Shown piece by piece: positions 20,674 through 27,161 of a stretch of DNA of 64,000 nucleotides. The notes below the pieces were generated by a model, which saw nothing but the letters and a program-made list of their open reading frames with translations, did not search any database and was not told the origin of the DNA. The DNA is from Streptomyces marincola. GTDB lineage: Bacteria; Actinomycetota; Actinomycetes; Streptomycetales; Streptomycetaceae. The stretch lies in NCBI RefSeq assembly GCF_020410765.1, contig NZ_CP084541.1:3166501-3230500 (forward strand), in the 5' to 3' direction. The first letter of the stretch is position 1. The number at the start of each line of letters is the position of its first letter. The translations under genes and the position numbers were made by a program.

Positions 20674-20847
20674 TCAGGTCAGCAACTGTTGAGCCATGAG
20701 TCCGACAACGATGAAGACAGAACCTGCGAGTCCGAGTGCGAACGCACGCCGACCGGAGAGAGCCGCGATCTCGAAGTCCTGCGTACGCATGCCTCCACCG
20801 ATTAACGCAATCGCTACGCAGATCGCACCGATCACCTCCAGGGACAC
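20674..20847 (-). CDS. Small two-helix membrane protein
   Basis: 57 residues from GTG 20847, after a G-rich GGTAGGG site; a longer 80-codon frame starts at 20916. Two hydrophobic helices (VIGAICVAIALIGGGM and RRAFALGLAGSVFIVVGLMA) flank a short polar loop. No family was recognised. It lies between a MazG-like gene and a Crp/Fnr gene on the same strand, with an unusually AT-rich stretch (20860-20935) upstream that probably contains its promoter. Confidence 0.5.
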   Translation of the reverse strand: MSLEVIGAICVAIALIGGGMRTQDFEIAALSGRRAFALGLAGSVFIVVGLMAQQLLT

Positions 20848-20916
20848 AGCCCTACCCCCACCCGTAAAATTACCTAACCGTGTGGGTATTTTTACCCTCA
20901 CGTGAGGGCGTGTCAA

Positions 20917-21591
20917 TCATCGATTGTCAATGAATCTCCGTAGAGCCTCAACGTCCTCCACGACCATCGCGCCCCTTCCCGTAGCCACGAGCCCTCGGTC
21001 ACGGAGCAGCCTCAAGGACCTGACGACGGCTTCGCGAGAGGCCCCGGCAGCACTCGCGAGATCGTTTTGGGAGAGCGGCACGCTGATCCCTCGCTTGCCA
21101 CCGCCCTCTCGGGTCATCGCATCGGCGAAGCCGATCAACAGACGAGCAAGCCGAGCACTCACCGGAAGCGCGAGGTACGCCAGGTGCGCCGCGTCAGATT
21201 GACGGCGCCGACGCACCGCTGCCCGATACATCACGGGCCACAACCGCTGCCCTTCGACAAAGAACAGCAGATCCTCGCCCTTGATCGACAGCCCTTCGAC
21301 GGGAGTGATCGTGGTGACACTGGCAGAACGCGGCTCCCCCGACAGCACGCCCTCGTCCCCCAGCACCTCCCCGGGACCTCGGACAGCGAGGAGCGAGACC
21401 GTCCCCCACTGCGACGCCTGCGCCACCTTCACAAGCCCCTTCCGCAAGATGAGGGCATCGCGAGAAGGCTGCCCCTCCCAGAAGATTGTGTGCCCTGCGG
21501 GGAACCGGACAGGCCCGCCTAGCGCCTCCAGGGCCTCCAACTGGGCGTCGTCCAGCGCGTCAAGAACGCTCAGCGAAGTCACGTCGGCCAT
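20917..21591 (-). CDS. Crp/Fnr-family transcription regulator
   Basis: 224 residues from ATG 21591; a frame open to 21660 is possible. N-terminal cNMP-type barrel (FPAGHTIFWEGQPSRDALIL, LLAVRGPGEVLGDEGVLSGEPRSASVTT), long dimer helix, then a winged helix-turn-helix (VPLSQNDLASAAGASREAVVRSLRLL). It differs clearly from the core Crp at 10644. No iron-sulfur Cys motif is visible, so an Fnr-type oxygen sensor is unlikely. The ligand is unknown. It could control the two small genes downstream. Confidence 0.82.
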   Translation of the reverse strand: MADVTSLSVLDALDDAQLEALEALGGPVRFPAGHTIFWEGQPSRDALILRKGLVKVAQASQWGTVSLLAVRGPGEVLGDEGVLSGEPRSASVTTITPVEGLSIKGEDLLFFVEGQRLWPVMYRAAVRRRRQSDAAHLAYLALPVSARLARLLIGFADAMTREGGGKRGISVPLSQNDLASAAGASREAVVRSLRLLRDRGLVATGRGAMVVEDVEALRRFIDNR

Positions 21592-21671
21592 GCTCAGGAG
21601 TGTATTTCCACAGTCACTGGCCCAGCGGGAAGTGACGGCGCGCCCATGCCTCGCCGGCAAGCACAGCAGGC

Positions 21672-21734
21672 CACTGTCAGTGGGTGGGTCAGACCCGCCA
21701 GCGGCGTCACCATGAATATCATCACTGTCAGTGG
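21672..21734 (+). repeat. 12-bp direct repeats at the breakpoint of the integrase remnant
   Basis: CACTGTCAGTGG occurs at 21672-21683 and again at 21723-21734. The second copy lies exactly where recognisable integrase coding sequence begins, as expected for a deletion scar between short repeats. This is a small-scale observation only. Confidence 0.4.
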
Positions 21735-22356
21735 AGGAAGCCTGCCGTTTCCTGGAACGGGCCGAGGCGGAACGGGACTACCTCTACGCCGCCTACGTCC
21801 TGGTGCTCGTCCTCGGCCTGCGGAAGGGGGAGTGCTGGGGCTCACCTGGTCGGACGTGGACCTCGACGCGGGGGAGCTGCGCGTGCGGCATCAGCTTCAG
21901 CGGGTCCGGCGCCGACTGATCCATTCGGACGTCGCCAAGACCGAGGCGTCGGAAGCCGTGCTGCCCCTGCCGGATATCTGCACCGCCGCCCTCCGGGCCC
22001 GGTGGAAGGAGCAAGCGGCGGCACGGGAAGCGGCCAAAGAGGTCTGGCCGGACTCGGACATGGTCTTCACCACCCGGTACGGCACACCGATCGCTCCGAG
22101 GAACTTCAACCGAGAGTTCGTCCGCCGCTGCGAGCGGGCCGGCGTCCGCGTGATCCGCGTGCACGACACCCGGCACACCTGCGGGTCGCTCCTGGCCGCG
22201 ATGGACGTGCACCCGCGCATCGCCATGCAGATCCTGCGGCACTCCGAGATCGCGGTCACCATGGAGGTGTACACCCACGTGCCGTCCAAGGAGACGCGGA
22301 AGGCGCTGCGGAAGCTGGGCAAGGCCCTCGGCGGGAAGGGTCGGCACAAGTCGTAG
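21731..22356 (+). pseudogene. Tyrosine integrase remnant: N-terminus lost, one-base frameshift
   Basis: The first frame from 21731 reads VEEACRFLERAEAERDYLYAAYVLVLVLGLRKGE, including the first catalytic Arg. At about 21832 one G is missing where GAGGTG is expected. The rest continues one frame over as VLGLTWSDVDLDAGELRV to HDTRHTCGSLLA, ILRHSEIAVTMEVYTHV and the stop at 22356. The N-terminal arm-binding and core-binding domains are absent. It ends 75 bp before the left att repeat, the same position the intact integrase holds at the right end. It is therefore a relic of an earlier element at the same tRNA. Confidence 0.85.
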
Positions 22357-22363
22357 CGGTTGC

Positions 22364-22381
22364 TGTACTTCGCTGCTGTAC
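22364..22381. repeat. 18-bp direct repeat, copy 1 (old integrase end)
   Basis: The sequence TGTACTTCGCTGCTGTAC just after the integrase remnant recurs perfectly at 23351-23368 inside the current element. The local TGCTGTAC repeat (13-bp period) suggests an arm-type recombinase site of the older element. Confidence 0.5.
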
Positions 22382-22393
22382 GGACAACAGAAC

Positions 22394-22423
22394 AAGGGAC
22401 CTACTCAAATGAGTAGGTCCCTT
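22394..22423 (+). terminator. Hairpin between integrase remnant and left att
   Basis: Perfect 13-bp stem (22394-22406 with 22411-22423), loop AAAT, followed directly by the tRNA-derived repeat. It mirrors the hairpin between the intact int gene and tRNA-Pro. Confidence 0.75.
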
Positions 22424-22430
22424 GACCTGT

Positions 22431-22473
22431 GTCGGGGTGGCGGGATTTGAACCCACGACCTCTTCGTCCCGAA
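22431..22473. repeat. Left att site: 43-bp copy of the tRNA-Pro 3' end
   Basis: 43 bases identical to 32809-32851, the 3' half of tRNA-Pro(CGG) from the acceptor stem through the T arm into the anticodon stem-loop. Identity ends at 22474, where tRNA sequence is replaced by element DNA. It is a duplicated core site, not a working tRNA. Confidence 0.95.
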
Positions 22474-22571
22474 GCAACCACCCTGGCCCTGGCACCTGCC
22501 GCTCCCCCTGCCCTGAGCTGCACCAACCATTCGCGGGCGTCCACCGACGTCCGGCGGTGTTCGCACCCGTT

Positions 22572-22592
22572 GTCACGCAGTTGGTCACGCAG
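22572..22592 (+). repeat. Arm-type repeat of the current integrase, left end
   Basis: GTCACGCAGTTG followed by GTCACGCAG (12-bp period). It matches 32733-32753 at 20 of 21 positions, same orientation. The copies lie 99 bp inside the left core and 55 bp inside the right core, which suits Int or Xis arm binding. Confidence 0.55.
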
Positions 22593-22737
22593 CCCCGGTT
22601 GCCTTCCTGCTGGCCGAGGCGCACGCTCTCCAGGTCTGTTGGTGCCTCCCCGCCGACCGTTCGGGCTCGTTCACGTGCGTCTACGTCGGGCTGCGGAGGG
22701 CCGCGACAGACTTCCCTGAACGACTGCGGTCGTGGCT

Positions 22738-22760
22738 GAATGAGACGGAAACTGAGACGG
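22738..22760 (+). repeat. TGAGACGG double repeat (arm-type candidate of another integrase)
   Basis: Two TGAGACGG units 12 bp apart. The whole 23-bp block recurs inverted, 22 of 23 identical, at 52225-52247 just downstream of tRNA-Ser. It may be an integrase arm site left by a different element. In one frame both read as a NETETET peptide, so a shared coding remnant is the alternative. Confidence 0.45.
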
Positions 22761-22826
22761 TGGCCGTCGGGCCCGCCGGGATCCGGGTGGTTCATGGCAG
22801 GGGGACGTCGGCGGTCAGGAGAAGCG

Positions 22827-23222
22827 GTGAAGGTACCCAGGGCTCTGGTCGGGGCGGGGGTGGAGCGCACGGCGTTCGACTACCAGGTGCGGCTCCTCCT
22901 CCGGACCTACCCTGCAAGCATGATCGGCGCGGTCGACGCCGAGTTGGTTGTGGAGACACCATTTCTGATCCGTCCTCCCGGGGACAGCTGGCATGAACTG
23001 ACACCCGGGTCGGGCGTTTCACTTGCCCCAGTGCTCGGCCTCTTCGGCCAGTCGATCACGACGGTCGATATCTACGGTCGAGGCATGCTGACCCTCGACT
23101 TCGGCGACGGTGCCAGCCTGCGCGTCCCCCCGGACGCACAGTTCGAGTCCTGGCGCCTGGACGGCCACGGTGTCACACCCATCACGGTCGGCCCCGGCGG
23201 CGAAGATCGCTGGGAGGCATGA
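22827..23222 (+). CDS. DUF6188-like hypothetical protein (element cargo)
   Basis: 131 residues from GTG 22827 after AGGAGAAGCG; a longer frame from 22740 lacks a site. The C-terminal part, LTLDFGDGASLRVPPDAQFESWRL, resembles the DUF6188 pattern of a short beta domain ending in a Tyr/Phe-E-x-W motif. No catalytic residues or signal peptide are seen. Such proteins often occur among toxin-immunity and mobile-element genes, but no function is known. It is the first gene inside the left att. Confidence 0.65.
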   Translation: MKVPRALVGAGVERTAFDYQVRLLLRTYPASMIGAVDAELVVETPFLIRPPGDSWHELTPGSGVSLAPVLGLFGQSITTVDIYGRGMLTLDFGDGASLRVPPDAQFESWRLDGHGVTPITVGPGGEDRWEA

Positions 23223-23569
23223 CAACGCGAGACGCTCCGAGGCGCCAACCTTCTGATCCGTAACTCGAAAGAGACCGGTCATGGGAGGCTATACAGGCTG
23301 TCCGGAGGCTGTTGAGGGCCAGGATGAGCCCTGGGCGGTCGTGGGGTGGTTGTACTTCGCTGCTGTACCGCTACCGGGCCTTACGACATGGTCAGGCGTG
23401 GCGCCATGCCTCGAAGAACCGCTCACGATCCTTTGCGGTTTCGGGCTCCAGCCTACTGGCTAGCGCAGGGCGCCTATCTACCTGGTTCGATTGACTTATC
23501 TCTCAGGTTCAGCGGACATGGCTCGATCAGGACACGTATTCTGAAACACAGAGACAAGAAGGAGGGGCG
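23223..23569. other. Cargo intergenic region with 18-bp repeat copy 2
   Basis: 347 bp. It contains the second copy of the 18-bp repeat at 23351-23368 (first copy 22364-22381) and an increasingly AT-rich leader for the next gene. Short frames around 23281-23463 have poor codon bias and no good start site, so none is called. Confidence 0.5.
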
Positions 23570-24184
23570 ATGTCCACTGGTCCCGCATGGCTAGCGGCAG
23601 CAGCAGGGGCGGCGGGAGCCGGAGCAGCATGGTTCGCTGCTGCAAACGGTGTGCGCACACTCCGTCAAACCCGGCGCGACAGCATCAGCAAAAGCAGGCC
23701 AATGGTAGCCGCAGAATTCAGAGATGCTCGACCGTCCCCAAGCACCTTGTACCTTGTCATTCGAAACTACGGCCCATCGGTGGCAAAAAATATAAAGATC
23801 ACCTTCGCACCCGAAATTATCGAAACTTCCAGCGAAAGCCTGGCGTCCTACATAAGGGCTCGCTATTCGAAAAAGATCCCCACCTTGACGCCGGGCGCCG
23901 AACTCAAAAATATTTACTACGTCGGAGAATCCCGAGACGGCGTTTTCGTCAATTCGGAGCCCATGCCCGAGCAGGTTGTAGTCACAATCTCGTATGAGTC
24001 TGCCGATAGCAAGCAAGTGTACACAGATGCTTACGATCTAGACGTTGAGGTCATGAAGGGAGAAACCTGGTCATCTTCTTCACTATCCATGGAGAATCAA
24101 GCAAAAGAGGTGCGCGCGAGCTTGAAGAAGATTGCCCAGTCGATTCAGAGTATCGACCGATCAATAAAAGGGCGACGCGAGTAG
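23570..24184 (+). CDS. Membrane-anchored protein of unknown function, low GC (cargo)
   Basis: 204 residues from ATG 23570 after GAAGGAGGGG. An Ala-rich hydrophobic N-terminus (about residues 5-25) anchors it. Residues about 45-165 look like a beta-sandwich domain (LYLVIRNYGPSVAKNIKITF), as in archaeal/bacterial Ig-like repeats. A C-terminal helical stretch follows. Base composition is strikingly poorer in GC than all neighbours, with A/T-ending codons such as AAA, ATA and GAA, so it was acquired from elsewhere. Its position, in the cargo slot behind att, suits a defence, exclusion or fitness gene, but nothing shows which. Confidence 0.7.
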   Translation: MSTGPAWLAAAAGAAGAGAAWFAAANGVRTLRQTRRDSISKSRPMVAAEFRDARPSPSTLYLVIRNYGPSVAKNIKITFAPEIIETSSESLASYIRARYSKKIPTLTPGAELKNIYYVGESRDGVFVNSEPMPEQVVVTISYESADSKQVYTDAYDLDVEVMKGETWSSSSLSMENQAKEVRASLKKIAQSIQSIDRSIKGRRE

Positions 24185-24569
24185 CCCTACCTTGCAGGGC
24201 ATGGAAGCGTCAGCGAACGTCGGTGGAGCGGGTTTGGGCGGTGTCCTGTCGGGGTTGGGGTCGTGCATGGTCAGGGGGCCGTACGCTTCCTCAGCTGATC
24301 GGGCGGGGCGGAGCCCTGCCCGGTTAATCCGGCCGATGGCCCCCTGGCCTTGCCCGACGCGGGCCCCGAGCCCGGCAGGTGCGTAAAGCCGTGGAGCCGA
24401 CCCCCAGCCACGACGGCGCCCGGGACAGCAACTTCCTACGGCCTGCATGTTGGTGCGCGGTCGGCGGGCCTGGGCCGGAGCGGGGCGGAGACATGAGCGG
24501 CGGCCCGGGGGCCGCCGCTGCCGCGCGCGCCGCGCTACGCGCGGCGCCTTGAAGTCGTGGAGAAGGTTG
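24185..24569. other. Non-coding region with paired GC hairpins
   Basis: 385 bp between convergent genes. Two strong inverted repeats lie close together: 24496-24506 with 24509-24519, and a GCGCCGCG/CGCGGCGC stem at about 24529-24547. They could terminate transcription from both sides; a replication-related role in the excised element is possible. No gene is seen. Confidence 0.55.
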
Positions 24570-24872
24570 TTACTCGTTGGGGCGTCTGGGGTGTGGTGGT
24601 TGGTGTTGTTGGCGGTGGGCTTCGATGGCGTAGGTGGCTGCTTCGGCTTGGTGGATGGTGAGTTGGAGTCGGTTGAGGATGTCGCGGCGGGCTTGGGTGA
24701 TGAGGTCGGTGTGGTGGGTGTTGGGGGCCCGTGGGGTCCAGGTGCGGCCGTTGCTGTGGTGGTCGAGGATGTGGGCGCAGGTTCGGATGACGGCGTTCAT
24801 GACGTTGGTGATTTCGGCGCGGTAGCGGTGTTCGGCTTCCTCGGCCTGGCGTCGGGCGTCTTCGTTGGTCAT
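24570..24872 (-). CDS. Small AICE-associated helical protein
   Basis: 100 residues from ATG 24872, overlapping the upstream stop by ATGA. It is highly charged and helical (EDARRQAEEAEHRYRAEI), His-rich, with a C-terminal Pro/Arg tail. I do not recognise a domain. It is the third gene of a minus-strand operon found in many AICEs. An internal frame starting further upstream is only a shadow. Confidence 0.65.
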   Translation of the reverse strand: MTNEDARRQAEEAEHRYRAEITNVMNAVIRTCAHILDHHSNGRTWTPRAPNTHHTDLITQARRDILNRLQLTIHQAEAATYAIEAHRQQHQPPHPRRPNE

Positions 24873-25210
24873 GGGTCCTGTCGGGGTAGGGCGGTGCGGC
24901 CTGCGGGGCGGGCGGAGAGCAGGTAGCGGACGGTTCCGTCGTGGATGGTGTGGGTGTACATGCCTCCTTCGGTCAGGACGTCGAGGGCGTATTGGTGCTC
25001 GCGGTTGTCGATGAGCCAGTGGTGGGCGGGTCCGGCGGTGGCGGGGTCGAGTTGGTCGGTGATGTGGCCGGCGCGTGCGCGGAGCCAGCGCAGGGCGAGG
25101 CGTGGTGTGGCTGCGGGGCGGGAGCCGAGCCAGTACGTGTGGCTGTCGTGGACGGTGTAGGCGATGGCTTCGCACCAGTAGCCGAGCCGCGGTTCCATGG
25201 TGGGGGTCAT
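24869..25210 (-). CDS. AICE-associated hypothetical protein
   Basis: 113 residues from ATG 25210, overlapping the HATPase stop by ATGA. It has aromatic-rich segments (RLGYWCEAIAYTVHDSHTYW, then HHWLIDNREHQYALDVL) but no transmembrane helix or known motif. It lies mid-operon with ATGA overlaps on both sides. Its function is unknown. Confidence 0.65.
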   Translation of the reverse strand: MTPTMEPRLGYWCEAIAYTVHDSHTYWLGSRPAATPRLALRWLRARAGHITDQLDPATAGPAHHWLIDNREHQYALDVLTEGGMYTHTIHDGTVRYLLSARPAGRTALPRQDP

Positions 25211-25620
25211 GGCTGCGGGCTCGTTCTGCTCAGTTCGGCGGTGACGGCGTGCCCGTCGTGCTGGTTGCCCCGGATGGTCAGGGTGGTGGCGAGTGCTTGG
25301 ACCAGGGCCAGGCCCCGGCCGTGGGGCTCGGTGGTGTTCGGGTGGGTGATGCGGGGCTCGGTGGCGGTGCCTCCGGCGTCGGTGACCGTGATGGTGAGGG
25401 TGTCCGGCGTGAGGATGATGTTCAGCCGGAAGGTCGTCTTGCCGCTGTCGGTGTGGGTGATGGCGTTGGTGGCCAGTTCGGTGATGATCAGGGCCGCGTC
25501 GTGTGCCCACGGGGTCCCGGACAGGATTCGGTGGGTGAAGTCGCGGGTGCGGCTGAGTTCTTCGGGGAGTCCTGGACAGTCGACTACCCACACGAACCAA
25601 TCACTCATATACTCGTGCAT
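25207..25620 (-). CDS. RsbW-like ATP-binding protein (HATPase_c_2)
   Basis: 137 residues from ATG 25620, or 133 from ATG 25608. The N-box ELATNAITHT, the G1-like VTDAGG and the GRGLALVQALA lid match serine-kinase/anti-sigma ATPases. These proteins bind ATP and phosphorylate or sequester a partner. No anti-sigma-factor antagonist or sigma gene is in the element, so it may act on host regulators or only bind. A GntR-type operator overlaps the first start codon, so translation may be leaderless or begin at 25608. Confidence 0.8.
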   Translation of the reverse strand: MHEYMSDWFVWVVDCPGLPEELSRTRDFTHRILSGTPWAHDAALIITELATNAITHTDSGKTTFRLNIILTPDTLTITVTDAGGTATEPRITHPNTTEPHGRGLALVQALATTLTIRGNQHDGHAVTAELSRTSPQP

Positions 25621-25626
25621 ACAAGT
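25611..25626. promoter_or_regulatory. GntR-type operator overlapping the HATPase operon start
   Basis: ACTCGT-GCAT-ACAAGT, the same pattern as the site at 27028-27043, allowing one C/T variation. It covers the ATG at 25620, so a bound repressor would block the minus-strand operon. Confidence 0.5.
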
Positions 25627-25666
25627 TGCTTTCTGCTAGTGGGCGGCTATGGACAGGATGGCTGTG

Positions 25667-26098
25667 CTAGATGAGTCGGACGCCGTCGTGGGCGCGGACG
25701 GCCGGCGGGGTGGTGGCGTTCATGGCATCGAGGACGCGGACGGCGTATGCCTCGTCGGCCAGGTTGGCGACCTCGTCGCGGGTGGCCCACCGCAGGGCTT
25801 TGGTCTCGGCCCCGGTGGTGGCCTGGCCCTCGATCGCCTGGCAGCGGAAGACGAGGGAGACGATCAGTCGGGTCATGTTCTTGTAGACGCCGGTGAGCGT
25901 GGCGGGCTGGGCGATCTTGATGCCGGTCTCTTCGAGGACTTCCCGGGCAAGAGCGTCGGGGATCGTCTCGCCCGGTTCGAGGACTCCGCCCGGCGGCTCC
26001 CAGTGCCCGTTGTCCCGCCGCTGAATGAGCAGCGCGCGGCCTGCGCCGTCGATGATGACTCCGGCGACGCTCACCGAGTGGGGGCGTTCGGTGCTCAC
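25667..26098 (-). CDS. Nudix hydrolase, Pif-like
   Basis: 143 residues from GTG 26098, with GAAAGAGG upstream; an ATG-led frame from 26149 is less likely. A canonical Nudix box GGVLEPGETIPDALAREVLEETGI (Gx5Ex7REUxEExGU) is present. It occupies the position of pif in pSAM2, whose product has a Nudix motif and prevents transfer between cells already carrying the element. By analogy it is a transfer-immunity factor. It is divergent from the GntR gene. Confidence 0.85.
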   Translation of the reverse strand: MSTERPHSVSVAGVIIDGAGRALLIQRRDNGHWEPPGGVLEPGETIPDALAREVLEETGIKIAQPATLTGVYKNMTRLIVSLVFRCQAIEGQATTGAETKALRWATRDEVANLADEAYAVRVLDAMNATTPPAVRAHDGVRLI

Positions 26099-26155
26099 TG
26101 TCGTGGCCTCTTTCTGGTGGCTAAGGTTTCCACCGTAGCAACGAAACACAGCTTC

Positions 26156-26167
26156 TCGTCTAGATAC
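26156..26167. promoter_or_regulatory. GntR-type operator upstream of the repressor gene
   Basis: TCGTCTAGATAC matches the GT-N-TA-N-AC core of HutC-subfamily operators at seven of eight key bases, 19 bp before the GntR start codon. It suggests self-repression and control of the divergent pif. Confidence 0.5.
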
Positions 26168-26185
26168 CTAAAGGAGTAACCGGAC

Positions 26186-26974
26186 ATGGTGGCTCTCCCC
26201 TCCGGCGTGCTGGGCGCGCTGGACTCCACGAGTGATCGCGCGGTGTTCCGCCAGATCGCTGACCAGCTGCGGGAAGCGATCGACAAAGGACGCTTCAAGG
26301 AGGGTGCCAAGCTGCCGTCCGAATCCGAGCTGGTGGAGCACTACGGCGTCTCCCGGATGACCGTGCGCAACGCTCTGTCCGTTCTTCAGGGTGAGGGCCT
26401 GGTGCACTCGGAGCACGGCAAGGGCGTGTTCGTCCGCCCCCGGCCGCCGGTGCGGCGTCTGGCCTCCGACCGGTTCGCCCGGCGGCACCGCGAGCAGGGG
26501 AAGTCCGCGTTCACCGTGGAGGCCGAAGCCGCGGGGAGCCGTCCGGAGGTCGACAGCCTGGAGGTGAAGGAGGAACGGCCGACACAGGACATCTCCGCGC
26601 GGCTGGGCTCGCCCCGCCGGGTGCTGGCCCGGCGCCGCAGGTATCTGCTGGATGGCCGGCCGGTGGAGTTCGCCGCATCCTTCCTGCCACTGGACCTCGC
26701 GCGGAACACCCCCATCGCCGAACCGAACCCGGGCCCCGGCGGCATCTACGCCAGACTGGAGGAACTGGGCCACCGGCTCGACCACTTCGAGGAGGAGATT
26801 CGGGCCCGGATGCCCACGCCCGGGGAGGTCAAGACACTGCGGCTGGCCTCCGGCGTGCCCGTCATCCACCTGATCCGGACCGCGTTCGACACCGAAGGGC
26901 GGCCGGTCGAGGTGTGCGACACGGTCATGGCGGCCGACGCATACGTGCTGGCCTACCAACTCCCCGCCACGTAG
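26186..26974 (+). CDS. GntR/HutC-family repressor (KorSA-like)
   Basis: 262 residues from ATG 26186 after AAAGGAG. N-terminal winged helix (LPSESELVEHYGVSRMTVRNALSVL), then a UTRA effector domain from about residue 95 to the end (LARRRRYLLDGRPVEFAASF, GIYARLEELGHRLDHFEEEI). KorSA of pSAM2 is a GntR repressor that keeps the element integrated by shutting off the activator and transfer genes. Four candidate operators around this gene, tra and the minus-strand operon support the same role. Confidence 0.9.
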   Translation: MVALPSGVLGALDSTSDRAVFRQIADQLREAIDKGRFKEGAKLPSESELVEHYGVSRMTVRNALSVLQGEGLVHSEHGKGVFVRPRPPVRRLASDRFARRHREQGKSAFTVEAEAAGSRPEVDSLEVKEERPTQDISARLGSPRRVLARRRRYLLDGRPVEFAASFLPLDLARNTPIAEPNPGPGGIYARLEELGHRLDHFEEEIRARMPTPGEVKTLRLASGVPVIHLIRTAFDTEGRPVEVCDTVMAADAYVLAYQLPAT

Positions 26975-27027
26975 GAGCGGGTGGGCGGGTGCCTCTCTCC
27001 GGGTGACTTGTACGCACCTTCTCCCCT

Positions 27028-27043
27028 ACTCGTATAGACGAGT
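27028..27043. promoter_or_regulatory. Palindromic GntR operator before tra
   Basis: ACTCGT-ATAG-ACGAGT, perfect 6-bp arms around the GT-A-TA-G-AC core, in the 187-bp region between the repressor and tra. This is the clearest site of the set. Confidence 0.6.
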
Positions 27044-27104
27044 GGCTGAGTGTGTGGCATGCTGGAGCGCGTCACCGCCCCTCACGGGATCGGTTCGCCG
27101 CATC

Positions 27105-27116
27105 TTGTCTAGACGA
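27105..27116. promoter_or_regulatory. Second GntR operator before tra
   Basis: TTGTCTAGACGA contains the exact GT-C-TA-G-AC core, 46 bp before the tra start. Paired with 27028-27043 it would allow cooperative repression. Confidence 0.55.
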
Positions 27117-27161
27117 CTAGCTGGCTAGTGGGTCGATCCCGGTACAGAAGGAGAAGTTGAG

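Larger units (their letters stand above)
22474..22826. other. Left end of the AICE, no intact gene; two arm-type repeats
   Basis: 353 bp with no convincing coding frame. It holds a 21-bp repeat (22572-22592) matching one beside int, and a 23-bp repeat (22738-22760) matching one next to tRNA-Ser. The end of the region has the AGGAGAAGCG site of the next gene. Confidence 0.6.

Noticed and set aside
22433..22473. A tRNA-Pro gene at the left att
   Set aside because: Only the 3' half is present; the D arm and the rest of the anticodon arm are missing, so it is an att duplication.
23281..23594. Short plus-strand frames between cargo genes
   Set aside because: Poor codon bias, no good ribosome sites and no recognisable motifs.
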